Assembly (NCBI RefSeq): GCF_014270065.1
Contig: NZ_JACNME010000020.1
Coordinates: 1-57,224 of the forward strand
Direction of reading: 5' to 3'
DNA length: 57,224 bases
Source: Quadrisphaera sp. RL12-1S
Lineage (GTDB): Bacteria > Actinomycetota > Actinomycetes > Actinomycetales > Quadrisphaeraceae
A model generated the notes under the pieces. That model was not told where the DNA came from. It made no database searches and saw only the letters and a program-made list of their open reading frames with translations. Below are positions 40,852 through 49,472 of the stretch, piece after piece (the stretch's first letter is position 1; each line of letters opens with the position of its first letter). The position numbers and the translations under genes are program-made.

Positions 40852-41523
40852 TCAGACGGGAGGGCGTCGCCCGGAGGTCGCCCACAGCACCGACGCCAGC
40901 ACCCGACCGTTGTGGATGTCCACCCCCAGCTTCTGGTAGGCGTTCTTCAGGTACCCCTCCACCGTCCGGTCCGACAGCGCTCCCCCGTCCGGGCGGCGCA
41001 GCCGGTCGGCGATCTGCTGGTTGGACAGCCCCTGCGCGGCCAGGTCCAGCACCTCCGCCTCCCGCGCGCTCAACGCGTCCAACGCCCCCTCGCGCTCGGC
41101 GCGCGCCGCCACCTGCCGGCGCAGGTCCGGGTCCACGTACGAACCCCCGTTGGCCACCCCGTCCAGCACCGCCGCGAACGCCGAGATCCGCGCGATCGAC
41201 TTCTTCTGCACCAGCCCCACACCGTCACCACCCAGCCGCTGCGCCCGCTGGACGTCCTCGACCTCCATCTCGAAGGAGATCAGCATGATCCCGATCCCGG
41301 GGAACCGGGCCCGCAGCGCCTGCGCGGTCTCGAACCCCTCCAGCCGGTTCGGGGGGATCGCCTTGTCCAGCACCACCAGGTCCGGCGGGTCGACCTCGTC
41401 GATCCGCGCCAGCAGCTCCGCACCACTGGTCACCGCCAGCACCAGCTGGTGCCCGTACCGCTCCAGCGGCCCGCGGAACGCGGCCAGCGTGAACTCCGAG
41501 TCATCCACCACCGCGTAGCGCAC
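40852..41523 (-). CDS. NarL/FixJ-type response regulator
   Basis: A 223-residue response regulator. The receiver domain (1-125) has the acidic pair D7-D8, phospho-acceptor D53 (VVLDKAIPP) and Lys near 107. The LuxR-type HTH (about 150-215) shows LSAREAEVLDLAAQGLSNQQ and SDRTVEGYLKNAYQKLGV. GTG 41523 lies inside the end of the histidine kinase gene (23-base overlap), so the two are translationally coupled. It is the intact relative of the two remnants at 25.6 and 33.1 kb; the C-terminal tail RVLASVLWATSGRRPPV is the shared signature. The LDKAIPP loop, in place of the more common DIRMP type, suggests a subfamily-specific partner. Confidence 0.92.
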   Translation of the reverse strand: MRYAVVDDSEFTLAAFRGPLERYGHQLVLAVTSGAELLARIDEVDPPDLVVLDKAIPPNRLEGFETAQALRARFPGIGIMLISFEMEVEDVQRAQRLGGDGVGLVQKKSIARISAFAAVLDGVANGGSYVDPDLRRQVAARAEREGALDALSAREAEVLDLAAQGLSNQQIADRLRRPDGGALSDRTVEGYLKNAYQKLGVDIHNGRVLASVLWATSGRRPPV

Positions 41524-43330
41524 GGCTCTCCTCCACAGCTGCGACCTCCACCGGGAAGGTCATGATGATCCGCGTGCCCCGCCCCGGGGGTGAGTCGATC
41601 AGCACCGTGCCCCCCAGCTCGGCCAACCGGTCGTTCAACCCCTGGAAGCCGTGACCCCCGGCCCCGGCGGCCGCTCCCCCGCGGCCGTCGTCGTCGACGA
41701 CCACCGTCACCGCCCCCTCGCGGCAGGTGCAGCTGATCGCCGCAGAGGTGGCCCGGGCGTGCTTGATGGCGTTGGTCAGCGCCTCCGTGACGGCCAGGCG
41801 CAAGGTGGTCTCCTGCGGCCCGGTCAGGCCCGCCTGCGCCAGCTCGGCCAGGTCCACCCGCACCGGGAACGGCGCCTGCTCGGCCATGGCCAGCACGCTG
41901 GCGGCCAGCTCCACGTGCGACAGGCCCGCCGCGAACTCCCGCAGCTGCGCGGTGGCTTCCAGCACGTCGTCGCGCACCTGCTCCACCTCAGCGCCCAGGG
42001 AGGGCAGGCCCGCGTCCTCGCACCGCTCGGCGATGTCCCCCAGCCGGAACGCCAGGGAGAAGTAGCGCTGCTGGGCGCCGTCGTGCAGGTCTCGCCGGAT
42101 GCGCGCCCGCGTGCGGGCCTCCGCCGCGGTCACCGCCTCCCCCGCCGCCAGCGCCGCGCGCACCCGCGAGGCGTTCGCCTCCCGCTCCTGCGCGGCGATC
42201 AGCTCCGCGTGCAGCAGCAGCGCCAGCGGCGCGCTCAGCGCCGCAGCCGCCGTGTCCAGCAGCGGACCGTAGGCGCGCAGGCGGGCGTCCGCGGTGATCC
42301 ACGCGATGGTGGTGCCCTCGAACACCGGCCCGCCCTCCACCGCCGGGGCCGAGACCGCCGCCACCGTCCGCCCCGCGAACAGGTCGGCGCCCTGCCCCGG
42401 CCCGCCCGGGGACCCCTGCGGCACCCGACGCCGCAGCGGGTCCCACAGCACCACCCGCAGCGACCCGTCGAGGAACTCGTGCGCCAGCACCCCCTCCACC
42501 GCGGGCAGCGACAGCGACGGCACCGCCGCCAGGCGCCCCAGCAGCCGGCGCCGACGACCCCGCAGGTGCAGGTGGCTCACCAGCACCGCGGCGGGGAAGA
42601 GCAGCACCCCGGCGCTCTGCACGGTGAGGTCCTCCGCGAGGGCCGCGCCCTCGATGCCCGCCACGGCGGAGCCGGCCACCAGGCCCGACAGGGACGCCCC
42701 CACCACCGCGGGCAGCCGGACCAGCCTGTCGATCGACACGGCCACCACCAGCCGCGCGGCGCACAGCACCGTCACCCACCCGGCCAGCACGAGCGTGCCC
42801 AGGCCGAACGCCGCGTTGAGGCCCTCGGACAGGTCCCGGTCCGGGGTGAACAGCTCCGGCCACCACGCGTCCGGTGAGGTGCCCGTCCAGGAGGGCAGCG
42901 AGAACATCGACGTGGAGACGAACAGCGGACCGAGGACGACGACGGCGACCGCGGCCAGCGCCGCCCGGTGCCGGCGCCCGCCCGAGAGCAGCTGGGGGAA
43001 CCCCGTCACCACGTAGATCAGCAGGATCCACACGAAGCCGCTGTAGAGCCAGCCGACGTAGCTGAGCGGGCCCGAGCCCGTCACGGACGCCCAGCTCAGC
43101 GGCCACGTGGCGCCGCTGAGCGTGCAGGCCAGCCCAGGACCGGTGGAGCCGTGCGGCGAGGTGGCGATCCACCGCCCCGTGGCGACCAGGGCCGCGCCCG
43201 CCAGCACCGAGAGCAGGCAGCTGACCGGGCGTGCGAGGGCGTCGGCGGGCCACACCAGGGCGGTGGTGCCCAGGAGCAGTGCGCCCGCGAGCGCCGTCAC
43301 GGCGTCCGGGGAGCGCGCGGCGGCTCTCAC
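41501..43330 (-). CDS. Membrane sensor histidine kinase (HisKA_3 type)
   Basis: A 609-residue sensor with about eight N-terminal membrane helices (about 10-260), a GAF/PAS-like or linker region (about 270-390), the DHp box RRDLHDGAQQRYFSLAFRL (phospho-His about residue 414) and an HATPase_c domain with N-box TEALTNAIKHA, G1 VVDDDGRGG and G2 GHGFQGLNDRL. It should phosphorylate the regulator encoded directly after it. GTG 43330 was chosen because the frame upstream is low-complexity; the ribosome-binding site is weak. It lies divergent from the small membrane protein gene, with the 145-base gap holding both promoters. The signal is unknown. Confidence 0.9.
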   Translation of the reverse strand: MRAAARSPDAVTALAGALLLGTTALVWPADALARPVSCLLSVLAGAALVATGRWIATSPHGSTGPGLACTLSGATWPLSWASVTGSGPLSYVGWLYSGFVWILLIYVVTGFPQLLSGGRRHRAALAAVAVVVLGPLFVSTSMFSLPSWTGTSPDAWWPELFTPDRDLSEGLNAAFGLGTLVLAGWVTVLCAARLVVAVSIDRLVRLPAVVGASLSGLVAGSAVAGIEGAALAEDLTVQSAGVLLFPAAVLVSHLHLRGRRRRLLGRLAAVPSLSLPAVEGVLAHEFLDGSLRVVLWDPLRRRVPQGSPGGPGQGADLFAGRTVAAVSAPAVEGGPVFEGTTIAWITADARLRAYGPLLDTAAAALSAPLALLLHAELIAAQEREANASRVRAALAAGEAVTAAEARTRARIRRDLHDGAQQRYFSLAFRLGDIAERCEDAGLPSLGAEVEQVRDDVLEATAQLREFAAGLSHVELAASVLAMAEQAPFPVRVDLAELAQAGLTGPQETTLRLAVTEALTNAIKHARATSAAISCTCREGAVTVVVDDDGRGGAAAGAGGHGFQGLNDRLAELGGTVLIDSPPGRGTRIIMTFPVEVAAVEESRALRGGG

Positions 43331-43475
43331 CCCCGCATCATCGCGGCGATCACCGCGCAGCGGGAGGGGTGCGGTGGGCCCCCGGGTCCGCACGGTGACG
43401 GGGCGCCGGGGCCGGTGGGATGCTCGGTGGCACGGCCTCCGCACGCGCCACCGACGGTCGAGGGGAAGTGAGACG

Positions 43476-43922
43476 GTGTCGAGCGACGACGAGCCCGCGG
43501 CCGCTGCGCCGCTGCCGGTGGTGCGGGTGGACAGCAACCTGGGCTACGTCGCCTACGGTCCGGCCGCCGCGCCCGAGGGGATCGACCAGGCGTCCACGGT
43601 GCGGCCCGCGCCGCTGGGCCGCCGGGCGCTGGGTGCCCTCACCACCGCGCCGGGGGGTGCGCTGCACCTGCGGGTGTGGGCGGTGGTGCTGGCCTCCCTC
43701 GTGCTCCCGGGCAGCGGTCACTGGGCGCTGGGGCGGCGCACCGCGGGGGCGCTGGTCTTCGCCGTCGCCGTCGCCACGGCCGTGACCTCGGCCGCGCACG
43801 CGGCGCCCGCGCTGGTGGGGGTGCTGGGGTGGGCGGTGCTGGGGGTCGGGTCGGCGGCGCTGTCGGGGGTGGCGGCGCACCGGACCCGGCGGGTGGCGCG
43901 GCAGCTGCTCGAGCGTTCCTGA
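43476..43922 (+). CDS. Small membrane protein, TM2-like
   Basis: The 148-residue product has a ~65-residue cytoplasmic N-terminus followed by two to three membrane helices (VWAVVLASLVLPGSGHWALG, TAGALVFAVAVATAVTSAAH, APALVGVLGWAVLGVGSAAL) and a basic end. The motif LPGSGHWALGRRTAG resembles the PGxGxxxxGxxxxG core of TM2-type small membrane proteins. GTG 43476 has a GAGGGGAAG site 6-8 bases upstream. It is divergent from the histidine kinase and might feed into it. Function unknown. Confidence 0.7.
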   Translation: MSSDDEPAAAAPLPVVRVDSNLGYVAYGPAAAPEGIDQASTVRPAPLGRRALGALTTAPGGALHLRVWAVVLASLVLPGSGHWALGRRTAGALVFAVAVATAVTSAAHAAPALVGVLGWAVLGVGSAALSGVAAHRTRRVARQLLERS

Positions 43923-43926
43923 CGGC

Positions 43927-43957
43927 GACGCGGGCGGCCGACCCGCCGACCCGCGTC
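43927..43957. terminator. Hairpin between convergent genes
   Basis: GACGCGGG (43927-43934) pairs with CCCGCGTC (43950-43957). The inner bases also pair partly. It starts 5 bases after the stop of the plus-strand membrane protein and includes the minus-strand regulator's stop, so it probably terminates both genes. Confidence 0.5.
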
Positions 43958-44570
43958 AGCGCAGGTCGAGGCGCCGGGCGAGGTCTGCCAGATCCATCCG
44001 GGTCTGCGTGGGCAGGCCCTCCCTGGTGGCCTTCTCCCGCAGGCGCTTGAGGTAGGTCTTCACCGTCTCGATGCGCACGCCCATCTCGCGTGCCACGAGC
44101 TTGGCCGGCAGCCCCGTGGCGTACCAGCGGAGCACGTCCAGCTCGCGCACTGAGAACAGGGTGCGCAACCGGCGGACCTCCGCCAGGCGGTCGGTCACCA
44201 CCTCCGCCACGGCCAGCTGGCCGTCCGCGGCGCGCCGCACCACGCGGACCAGCTCCTCCACGGTCCCTCCCGCGGACGCCGCGCCCCGCGCGCCGGCGTC
44301 GAGCGCGGCCAGGACGGCGCCGGGCGGGTCGTCGTCGTCGACCAGCACCACCACGGTGCGCCCGTCCGCCACGCCGGCGCGCACGTGGTGCGCGGCCCCG
44401 GGCGTGCGGCCCACCACCAGCACGTCGGCGGCCTCCGGCACCCGGGTCAGCACCGTGCGCAGGCCGAGGGCCAGCACGGGACGGGCGTCGAGCACCGTGA
44501 CCCGGGACGGGGGCGGCCCGCCGCCGTCCTCCGCGTCCCGCGGGGTCAGCTGCTGGTCGCAGCGCTGCAC
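43956..44570 (-). CDS. LuxR-type regulator with receiver-like domain (paralogue 1)
   Basis: The 204-residue product has an N-terminal receiver-like fold (VTVLDARPVLALGLRTVL, VVVLVDDDDPPGAVLAAL, DAGARGAASAGGTVEELVRV) whose first acidic pocket is reduced to one Asp. A C-terminal LuxR HTH follows (about 130-190: LFSVRELDVLRWYATGLPAK, MGVRIETVKTYLKRLREKA). The tail RLDLADLARRLDL type is shared with two other genes here (45747-46355 and 48753-49343). GTG 44570 follows GAGGAGG. It may act without phosphorylation. It lies back to back with the Uma2 gene. Confidence 0.8.
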   Translation of the reverse strand: MQRCDQQLTPRDAEDGGGPPPSRVTVLDARPVLALGLRTVLTRVPEAADVLVVGRTPGAAHHVRAGVADGRTVVVLVDDDDPPGAVLAALDAGARGAASAGGTVEELVRVVRRAADGQLAVAEVVTDRLAEVRRLRTLFSVRELDVLRWYATGLPAKLVAREMGVRIETVKTYLKRLREKATREGLPTQTRMDLADLARRLDLR

Positions 44571-44828
44571 ACGTCCTCCTCGCCCCGGTGACCGACCCGG
44601 GTGGTCGGCCCCCCAGGCTGGCCGGGAGGGAGGCGGCGCGGCAGCGGGCTCGCCCGGGGGTCGGCCCACGGGCCAGCCCGCGGGTGCGGCCCGTCAGGCG
44701 GCGGCGAGCGACGGGGTGAGCGGTCGCCTGTGGACAACGAGAGCGGGCTGTCCGAGGGTTCTGCCATGGTCGACACCGACGACGCCGACACCGCGGCAGA
44801 CGTGGACCTGGACGAGCGAGGGACGCCG

Positions 44829-45356
44829 ATGAGCACGCTCTTCGTGGAGAACGACCCGGTCGTCGAGTCATGGCTCGCGCGCCGGCGCGAGCTCGGTCTA
44901 GACGGCAAGGACGAGGTCTGGGAGGGGGTGTACCACGTGGCACCGCACGAGCACGGGCGCAACGGCGAGACGGCGATGGCGCTGGCCGAGCACCTCAACG
45001 CCCGTGCCCGCTCCCGCGGGCTGCGACCGGGTGGCTCCTTCAACCTGGGCGACCCTGGCGACTTCCGCGTCCCCGACCTGGGCTTCCACCGCGGCGATGA
45101 GTCCCCGGCCCTGTACTACGCCTCGGCAGCCCTCGTCGTCGAGGTGCTCAGCCCCCACGACGAGACCTTCGCGAAGTCCAGCTTCTACGCCGCCCGCGGC
45201 GTGGACGAGCTCTGGGTGGTCGACCCGCTGACCCGCTCGGTGCGGATCTGGCAGCTCGACCCCACCGGCACCGAGTACGGCGAGACCGGCACCAGCGACC
45301 TGCTCGACCTGACGGCCGTCTCCGTGGCTGGGCAGCTGCACTGGCCCGAAGGCTGA
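44829..45356 (+). CDS. Uma2-family PD-(D/E)XK-like protein
   Basis: A 175-residue protein of the Uma2 (DUF820) family, common in cyanobacteria and actinobacteria and structurally a PD-(D/E)XK nuclease fold. Motifs: DEVWEGVYHV (E32), FRVPDLGF (D83), LVVEVLSPHDET (E105), K116 and GVDELWVVDPLTRSVRI. The putative active site is complete for the family. Biological function is not established. ATG 44829 has GCGAGGG upstream; ATG 44766 would add 21 acidic residues and also has a plausible site. It is divergent from a LuxR-type regulator gene. Confidence 0.85.
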   Translation: MSTLFVENDPVVESWLARRRELGLDGKDEVWEGVYHVAPHEHGRNGETAMALAEHLNARARSRGLRPGGSFNLGDPGDFRVPDLGFHRGDESPALYYASAALVVEVLSPHDETFAKSSFYAARGVDELWVVDPLTRSVRIWQLDPTGTEYGETGTSDLLDLTAVSVAGQLHWPEG

Positions 45357-45746
45357 GGGACTCGGGGCCCGCGGCTCCTGGCGAGGGCTGCCTGGAAGCC
45401 CGGGGCCGTGGCCGAGAAGTCGTCGGCGAACCACCAGCCCGACGTGGGCACCCGGCTGGGCGCCCGGAGCCTCGGTCGGCGCTCGCACCGCGGGTGCCGC
45501 CGCAGGTGGCTTCGGGGCCCCGGTCTGGCGGACCCGCACGACCCGGAGTGGACCGACGCCACCCTGGACGACGCCGCCACCGCGGCCTCCGAGACCGGAC
45601 GGGTCAGCGCCGCGGGGAGGCGTCGGCCAGGGTGCGCCCCTGCACCTGACCGCGGTCAGCTTCGGAGGCGACCGCGGTCAGGTACGGGGGCCGCTGCTGG
45701 GCCGTGACATCCGCAGGTGACCGCGGTCAGTTCCGCCCGGACGCCG
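45357..45746. repeat. Intergenic region with three TGACCGCGGTCA palindromes
   Basis: The 12-bp palindrome TGACCGCGGTCA occurs at 45647-45658 and 45718-45729, and with one change (CGACCGCGGTCA) at 45669-45680. The region lies between convergent stops (Uma2 and the next regulator). A plus-strand frame at 45408-45707 has poor composition and is not supported. The palindromes may be terminator hairpins, REP-like repeats or binding sites of a dimeric regulator. Confidence 0.65.
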
Positions 45747-46355
45747 TCACAGGAGGTCGAGCCGGCGGGCGAGGGCCGCCAGGTCCAGCCGGGACCCGGT
45801 GGGGAGGCCCTCCGGCTCGGCCTTCTCGCGCAGGCGCTTGATGTACGTCTTCACGGTCTCCAGCCCGACCTTCATCCGCCGCGCCACCGACTTCGCCGGC
45901 AGGCCCGTCGAGTACAGCCGCAGCACCTGCAGCTCCCGCGGGGTGAACAGCGCCCGCAGCCGCCGCACCTCCGCCAGGCGCTCGGCCACCGCGGCGGCCA
46001 CCCGCACCTGCCCGCCGCACGCCCCGGCCACCACGTGCAGCAGCTCGGCCACCGACCCGCCCGACAGCGCCACGCCCCGGGCTCCGGCCTCCAGGGCGGC
46101 GGTCACCTCGCCGGGGCGCTCGACGTCGTCGACCAGCACCACCACGGCGCGGCCGCGCTCGGCGCCAGCCCGCACCGACTCCAGCGCGTGGGGCGTGCGG
46201 CCCACCACCAGCAGCCCCTCGGCGGTGGACGGGGCCGCAGCGAGGGCGGCGCGCAGGCCGAGCACCACCAGTGGGCGCTCGTCCAGCACCGCCAGCACCG
46301 CCGGTACTGGCGTCTCGCGCGGTCGGGGCCACGCACCGTCGTCCTCGAGCATCAC
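45747..46355 (-). CDS. LuxR-type regulator with receiver-like domain (paralogue 2)
   Basis: The 202-residue product, paralogous to the genes at 43956-44570 and 48753-49343, has a receiver-like N-terminus (VLAVLDERPLVVLGLRAALA, VVVLVDDVERPGEVTAALEA) and the LuxR HTH LFTPRELQVLRLYSTGLPAK, MKVGLETVKTYIKRLREKA. It starts at GTG 46355 or ATG 46352, both within reach of GGGGAGG. The regulator is divergent from the HTH-DUF2690 gene, 216 bases away, which is its most likely target besides itself. Confidence 0.8.
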   Translation of the reverse strand: MMLEDDGAWPRPRETPVPAVLAVLDERPLVVLGLRAALAAAPSTAEGLLVVGRTPHALESVRAGAERGRAVVVLVDDVERPGEVTAALEAGARGVALSGGSVAELLHVVAGACGGQVRVAAAVAERLAEVRRLRALFTPRELQVLRLYSTGLPAKSVARRMKVGLETVKTYIKRLREKAEPEGLPTGSRLDLAALARRLDLL

Positions 46356-46571
46356 AGCCGGTCGCCTCCCCGCTCACGGCACACCGCCCCCGGGCACCGC
46401 AGCGGGCGGTGGGCGGGTGTCAGCCGCGGCCGTCCACCGGTCCCCACTGAGGGGTACCGCGGTCACGCCGTCGTTGCGTGATCGGGCCGCTGACCTGCAC
46501 CGTAGGCAGCCGCGAGATTGATGCGCGCGCCCAGCCGGCACGCAGAACCAATCGATCAACAGGGAGGCGAC

Positions 46572-47576
46572 GTGGTCGGACGGCCCGAGCGGGAGCTGCG
46601 CGAGGACGGCACCCCCCTGACGGCCCTGGCCATCGCCCTGAGGGACCTGCGCCGGTCCGCCGGCAGCCCCAGCTACCGCGAGATGGGCCAGCGGGTGCAC
46701 CGCTCCCCCACCACGCTGTCGGAGGCGGCCGGTGGGGAGCGCCACCCCACCTGGGACACCCTGCACGCCTACGTCACCGCCTGCGGCGGTGACCCCGAGG
46801 CGTGGCGCGAGCGCTGGGAGGGCGCCGCCCGGCGTGGGACGGCCAAGCCCGTGCCGGCACCGGACCCCGAGCCGGTGGAGCCGGTCGAGCCGGTCGAGCC
46901 GGTCGAGCCGGTCGAGCCGGTCGAGCCGGCGGGGACCACGACGACGACGGCGGGGCCCGCGGGACGGCGGCGCTGGCTGTGGCCCGCGGTGGCCGCGGCG
47001 TGCCTGGTGGTCGGGGCGGGGACGGGGTTCGCGCTGAGCGCGGGGGCGGACGGCGGCGGGTCGTCGTCGTCGCTCGCCTCCACCGGGGCCGGGGGCCTGG
47101 GCGCGGGGCAGGGGCAGGGCCAGGGCCAGGGCCTGGGCGCGCTGGCACCCCCGACCGGGACGGCGGCGCCGTCGCTGGCGGTCGCCGACGGCAGCGACCC
47201 CCAGGACACCGGCTGCGCCCGCCTGCCCGGGGTGGAGACCCTCGACAACACCGAGGTCCAGCAGAACGGCATGACCGTGGGGCTGGCGCAGCTGAAGTAC
47301 TCCCCCGGCTGCGGCGCCTCCTGGCCGCGCTTCGAGCCGTTCCCCGGCGCGAGCCTGGCCCCGGGGACCGTGGTGCACGTCGACATCGTCAGACCGGCCA
47401 CCGGGGACGCAGCGTTCCAGTTCTCCGCGCCCTCGGTGGACGGGCAGCCGACGTTCGGCAACCTCGCGGTGAGCACCTCCGCGTGCGTCTACGCCTCGGT
47501 GAGCCTGGAGACCGCCGCCGGGCGGACACCGGCCTCGACCACCCACTGCTTCAGGGGCAAGACCTTCGTGCAGTGA
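46572..47576 (+). CDS. XRE-type HTH membrane protein with extracellular DUF2690
   Basis: The 334-residue product has an N-terminal helix-turn-helix (about 15-75: PSYREMGQRVHRSPTTLSEA, HPTWDTLHAYVTACGGD). A PVEPVEP repeat linker (about 97-120), one membrane helix (WLWPAVAAACLVVGAGTGFA) and Gly/Gln-rich stretches lead to a C-terminal DUF2690 domain (about 210-330) with TGCARLPGVE, VGLAQLKYSPGCGASWPRF and two further Cys. The layout is that of a membrane-bound transcription factor that couples an outside domain to DNA. GTG 46572 follows GGGAGG. The 9-bp repeat (46869-46931) may vary in copy number. Confidence 0.85.
   Translation: MVGRPERELREDGTPLTALAIALRDLRRSAGSPSYREMGQRVHRSPTTLSEAAGGERHPTWDTLHAYVTACGGDPEAWRERWEGAARRGTAKPVPAPDPEPVEPVEPVEPVEPVEPVEPAGTTTTTAGPAGRRRWLWPAVAAACLVVGAGTGFALSAGADGGGSSSSLASTGAGGLGAGQGQGQGQGLGALAPPTGTAAPSLAVADGSDPQDTGCARLPGVETLDNTEVQQNGMTVGLAQLKYSPGCGASWPRFEPFPGASLAPGTVVHVDIVRPATGDAAFQFSAPSVDGQPTFGNLAVSTSACVYASVSLETAAGRTPASTTHCFRGKTFVQ
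46869..46931 (+). repeat. 9-bp in-frame tandem repeat (GAGCCGGTC)
   Basis: Seven copies of a 9-base unit (GAGCCGGTG once, GAGCCGGTC five times, then GAGCCGGCG) encode the Glu-Pro-Val linker of the HTH-DUF2690 protein. The copies are nearly identical, so length changes by slippage are likely. Confidence 0.85.
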
Positions 47577-47589
47577 GCTCGCCGCTAGC

Positions 47590-47628
47590 GCTGGGACCGC
47601 TGGGACCGCCGGGACCGCCGGGACCGCC
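47590..47628 (+). repeat. 9-bp tandem repeat in the intergenic region (GGGACCGCC)
   Basis: Four to five copies of GGGACCGCT/GGGACCGCC lie between the HTH-DUF2690 gene and the endonuclease/exonuclease/phosphatase gene. No coding role is apparent. Confidence 0.6.
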
Positions 47629-47680
47629 GAACGGGGCAGCGTCCAGCGTCCGCCCAGGTGGCTCCCACACGATCACCGCC

Positions 47681-48679
47681 GTGCGGAGACCGGTGACCTG
47701 GGCGTGGACCTGCTCGGCCGTGCTCGTGGCCTGCGCGGCGGTCCTGTTCGCGGCGCCGCTGGCCGGGTTCGAGCGGTGGCCCGTCATCGCAGCGGCGCTG
47801 CCCGCGCGCGCAGCGCTGGGGGTGCTGTTCGCGGTGGCCCTCGTCGTCGTCGCGGTGCTGCTGGCCCGGCGCACCTGGCGGCCGCGGGTGGGCGTGCCGG
47901 TGGCCGTGGCGCTCGCCGTGGCCAGCGCGCTGCTCCTGCCGGTGGTGCTGGCGCGCGGGGTGGTGGACGAGCCGGTGGCGGCGCCGGCCCCGGGGCAGCT
48001 GCGGGTGCTCGAGTGGAACACCAACACCGACCTGACCAGCCCGGACGTCGTGGCGCGGCTGGCGGCGGCGCAGCGGGCCGACGTCGTCATCCTGCCCGAG
48101 GTGGCCCTGCGCTCCGGCAGCGCGTACCGGCGCGCCTTCACCGCGGCGGGCGTCTCCCTCATGCGCGTCAACCGGCACTCCTCCACCACGCAGGTGGCCG
48201 TGTGGATGGCGCCGCGGCTGGCGCGGCACTACTCGTCGGTGCCGGGGCCGGACCCGGTGAAGACCGTGGAACTGACGACCACCACGCCGGGGCTGCCGAC
48301 GCTGCTGGCGCTGCACGCGCCGTGGCCGGTGGGCGAGCGGCTGGCGGGGTGGGACGAGGACGTCGACTGGGTGGCCTCGCAGTGCGCGGCCGGGGCCGCC
48401 GCCGGCAGGCCCGTGCTGGTGGCGGGCGACTTCAACGCCAGCACGGACGACTTCGGCGGCCCGTCGCTGGGCGGCTGCACCGACGCGGCGACGCTGCGGC
48501 ACAGCGCCGGGGTGGGCACCTGGTCGACCCACGTGCCGACGCTGCTGGCCATGCCCATCGACCACGTGCTCCTCACGCCGTCAGCGGGCGCCGTCACCAG
48601 CTTCACGGTGCTGACCAGCGAGGACGGGTCGGGCACCCGGCACCGCCCGACGATGGCGGTCATCACGCCCGGGCCCTGA
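47681..48679 (+). CDS. Membrane-anchored endonuclease/exonuclease/phosphatase-family protein
   Basis: The 332-residue product has three N-terminal membrane helices (about 5-100) and an EEP domain with a full set of conserved residues: LEWNTNTDL (Asn), VVILPEVAL (Glu), LVAGDFNAS (Asp, Asn), MPIDHVLL (Asp-His) and SGTRHRPTM (His). The domain should lie outside the membrane, as in actinobacterial proteins that may act on extracellular DNA, RNA or phospho-compounds. The substrate cannot be told from sequence. GTG 47681 was chosen; the ribosome-binding site is weak and GTG 47693 is possible. It is in the same direction as the HTH-DUF2690 gene, 104 bases behind. Confidence 0.85.
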   Translation: MRRPVTWAWTCSAVLVACAAVLFAAPLAGFERWPVIAAALPARAALGVLFAVALVVVAVLLARRTWRPRVGVPVAVALAVASALLLPVVLARGVVDEPVAAPAPGQLRVLEWNTNTDLTSPDVVARLAAAQRADVVILPEVALRSGSAYRRAFTAAGVSLMRVNRHSSTTQVAVWMAPRLARHYSSVPGPDPVKTVELTTTTPGLPTLLALHAPWPVGERLAGWDEDVDWVASQCAAGAAAGRPVLVAGDFNASTDDFGGPSLGGCTDAATLRHSAGVGTWSTHVPTLLAMPIDHVLLTPSAGAVTSFTVLTSEDGSGTRHRPTMAVITPGP

Positions 48680-48687
48680 CGGCCGGC

Positions 48688-48744
48688 GGTGCGCACAACG
48701 CCCATGATCACGGGCGGTGGTGCGCACAACGCCCATGATCACGG
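48688..48744. repeat. Two 26-bp direct copies of a CCCATGATCAC-type element
   Basis: The segment from GGTGCGCACAAC to CCATGATCACGG occurs at 48688-48713 and 48719-48744 (period 31). Its core CGCCCATGATCAC is found again at 50956-50968, also between gene ends. The core holds the palindrome TGATCA. It lies between convergent genes, so it may stop transcription or be a dispersed intergenic repeat of this genome. Confidence 0.7.
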
Positions 48745-48752
48745 TGGGGTGG

Positions 48753-49343
48753 TCAGAGGAGGTCGAGGCGGCGGGCGAGGTCCACGAGCTCCAGGCGGGT
48801 GGTGGTGGCGATGCTCAGCGGCTCGGCCTTGGCGCGCAGCCGCTTCACGTACGTCTTCACCGTCTCCAGGCCCACGCCCATCCGCCGCGCCACCGACTTC
48901 GCCGGGATCCCCGTGGCGTACAGGGCCAGCACCTCCAGCTCGCGCGCGGTGAACACCGACCGCAGCTGCCGCAGCTGCTCGAGCCGCTCGGCCACCGACG
49001 CCGCCACGGCCACCCGGCCGCGGACGGCGCACCGCACCACGTGCGTCAGCTCGGCCACCGTCCCGCTGCCCACCGCCACGCCGCGGGCGCCAGCGTCCAG
49101 CGCGGCGGCGGCCAGGCCCGGGCTGTCGGCGTCGTCCAGCACGACCACCACGTGCTGGCCGCGGGCCACGGCGGCGACCACGGCGTCCAGCGCGCCGGGC
49201 ACCTGGCCGACCACCACCACACCGGCGGAGTCGGGCACGTCGGCCAGCGCGGTCTCGAGGCCCAGCGCCACGAGCGGGCGGTCGTCCAGCACCGTGGCGG
49301 TGCTGCGCCGCAGCAGCACCACCGCCTCGTTCGCGCGGTCCAC
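48753..49343 (-). CDS. LuxR-type regulator with receiver-like domain (paralogue 3)
   Basis: The 196-residue product is the third member of the trio. It has a receiver-like N-terminus (STATVLDDRPLVALGLETAL, VVVVLDDADSPGLAAAALDA) and the HTH VFTARELEVLALYATGIPAK, MGVGLETVKTYVKRLRAKA. The start VLDDRP keeps one more acidic residue than paralogue 1. GTG 49343 follows GGGGGGAG. It lies in the same direction as, and 129 bases after, the HTH/P-loop protein gene, so the two might be co-transcribed. Confidence 0.8.
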   Translation of the reverse strand: MDRANEAVVLLRRSTATVLDDRPLVALGLETALADVPDSAGVVVVGQVPGALDAVVAAVARGQHVVVVLDDADSPGLAAAALDAGARGVAVGSGTVAELTHVVRCAVRGRVAVAASVAERLEQLRQLRSVFTARELEVLALYATGIPAKSVARRMGVGLETVKTYVKRLRAKAEPLSIATTTRLELVDLARRLDLL

Positions 49344-49472
49344 GAGCTCCCCCCTCGCCCCCAGGGCGACCGGCCCGCACGGCTGCGGGTCGGCTGATCA
49401 CCAGGACGGTGCCACCGGCACCCGCGCCGGTCCACGCGGGACGAGGGGACTGACCGCCAGCCCGGCTGGCGG

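Noticed and set aside
45408-45707. 99-codon plus-strand frame over the palindromes
   Set aside because: It is Arg-rich and low-complexity, has no ribosome-binding site and contains the palindromic repeats.
46869-46931. Regular short repeats as a CRISPR-like array
   Set aside because: The unit is 9 bases, in frame and without spacers; it encodes a Pro-Val-Glu linker.
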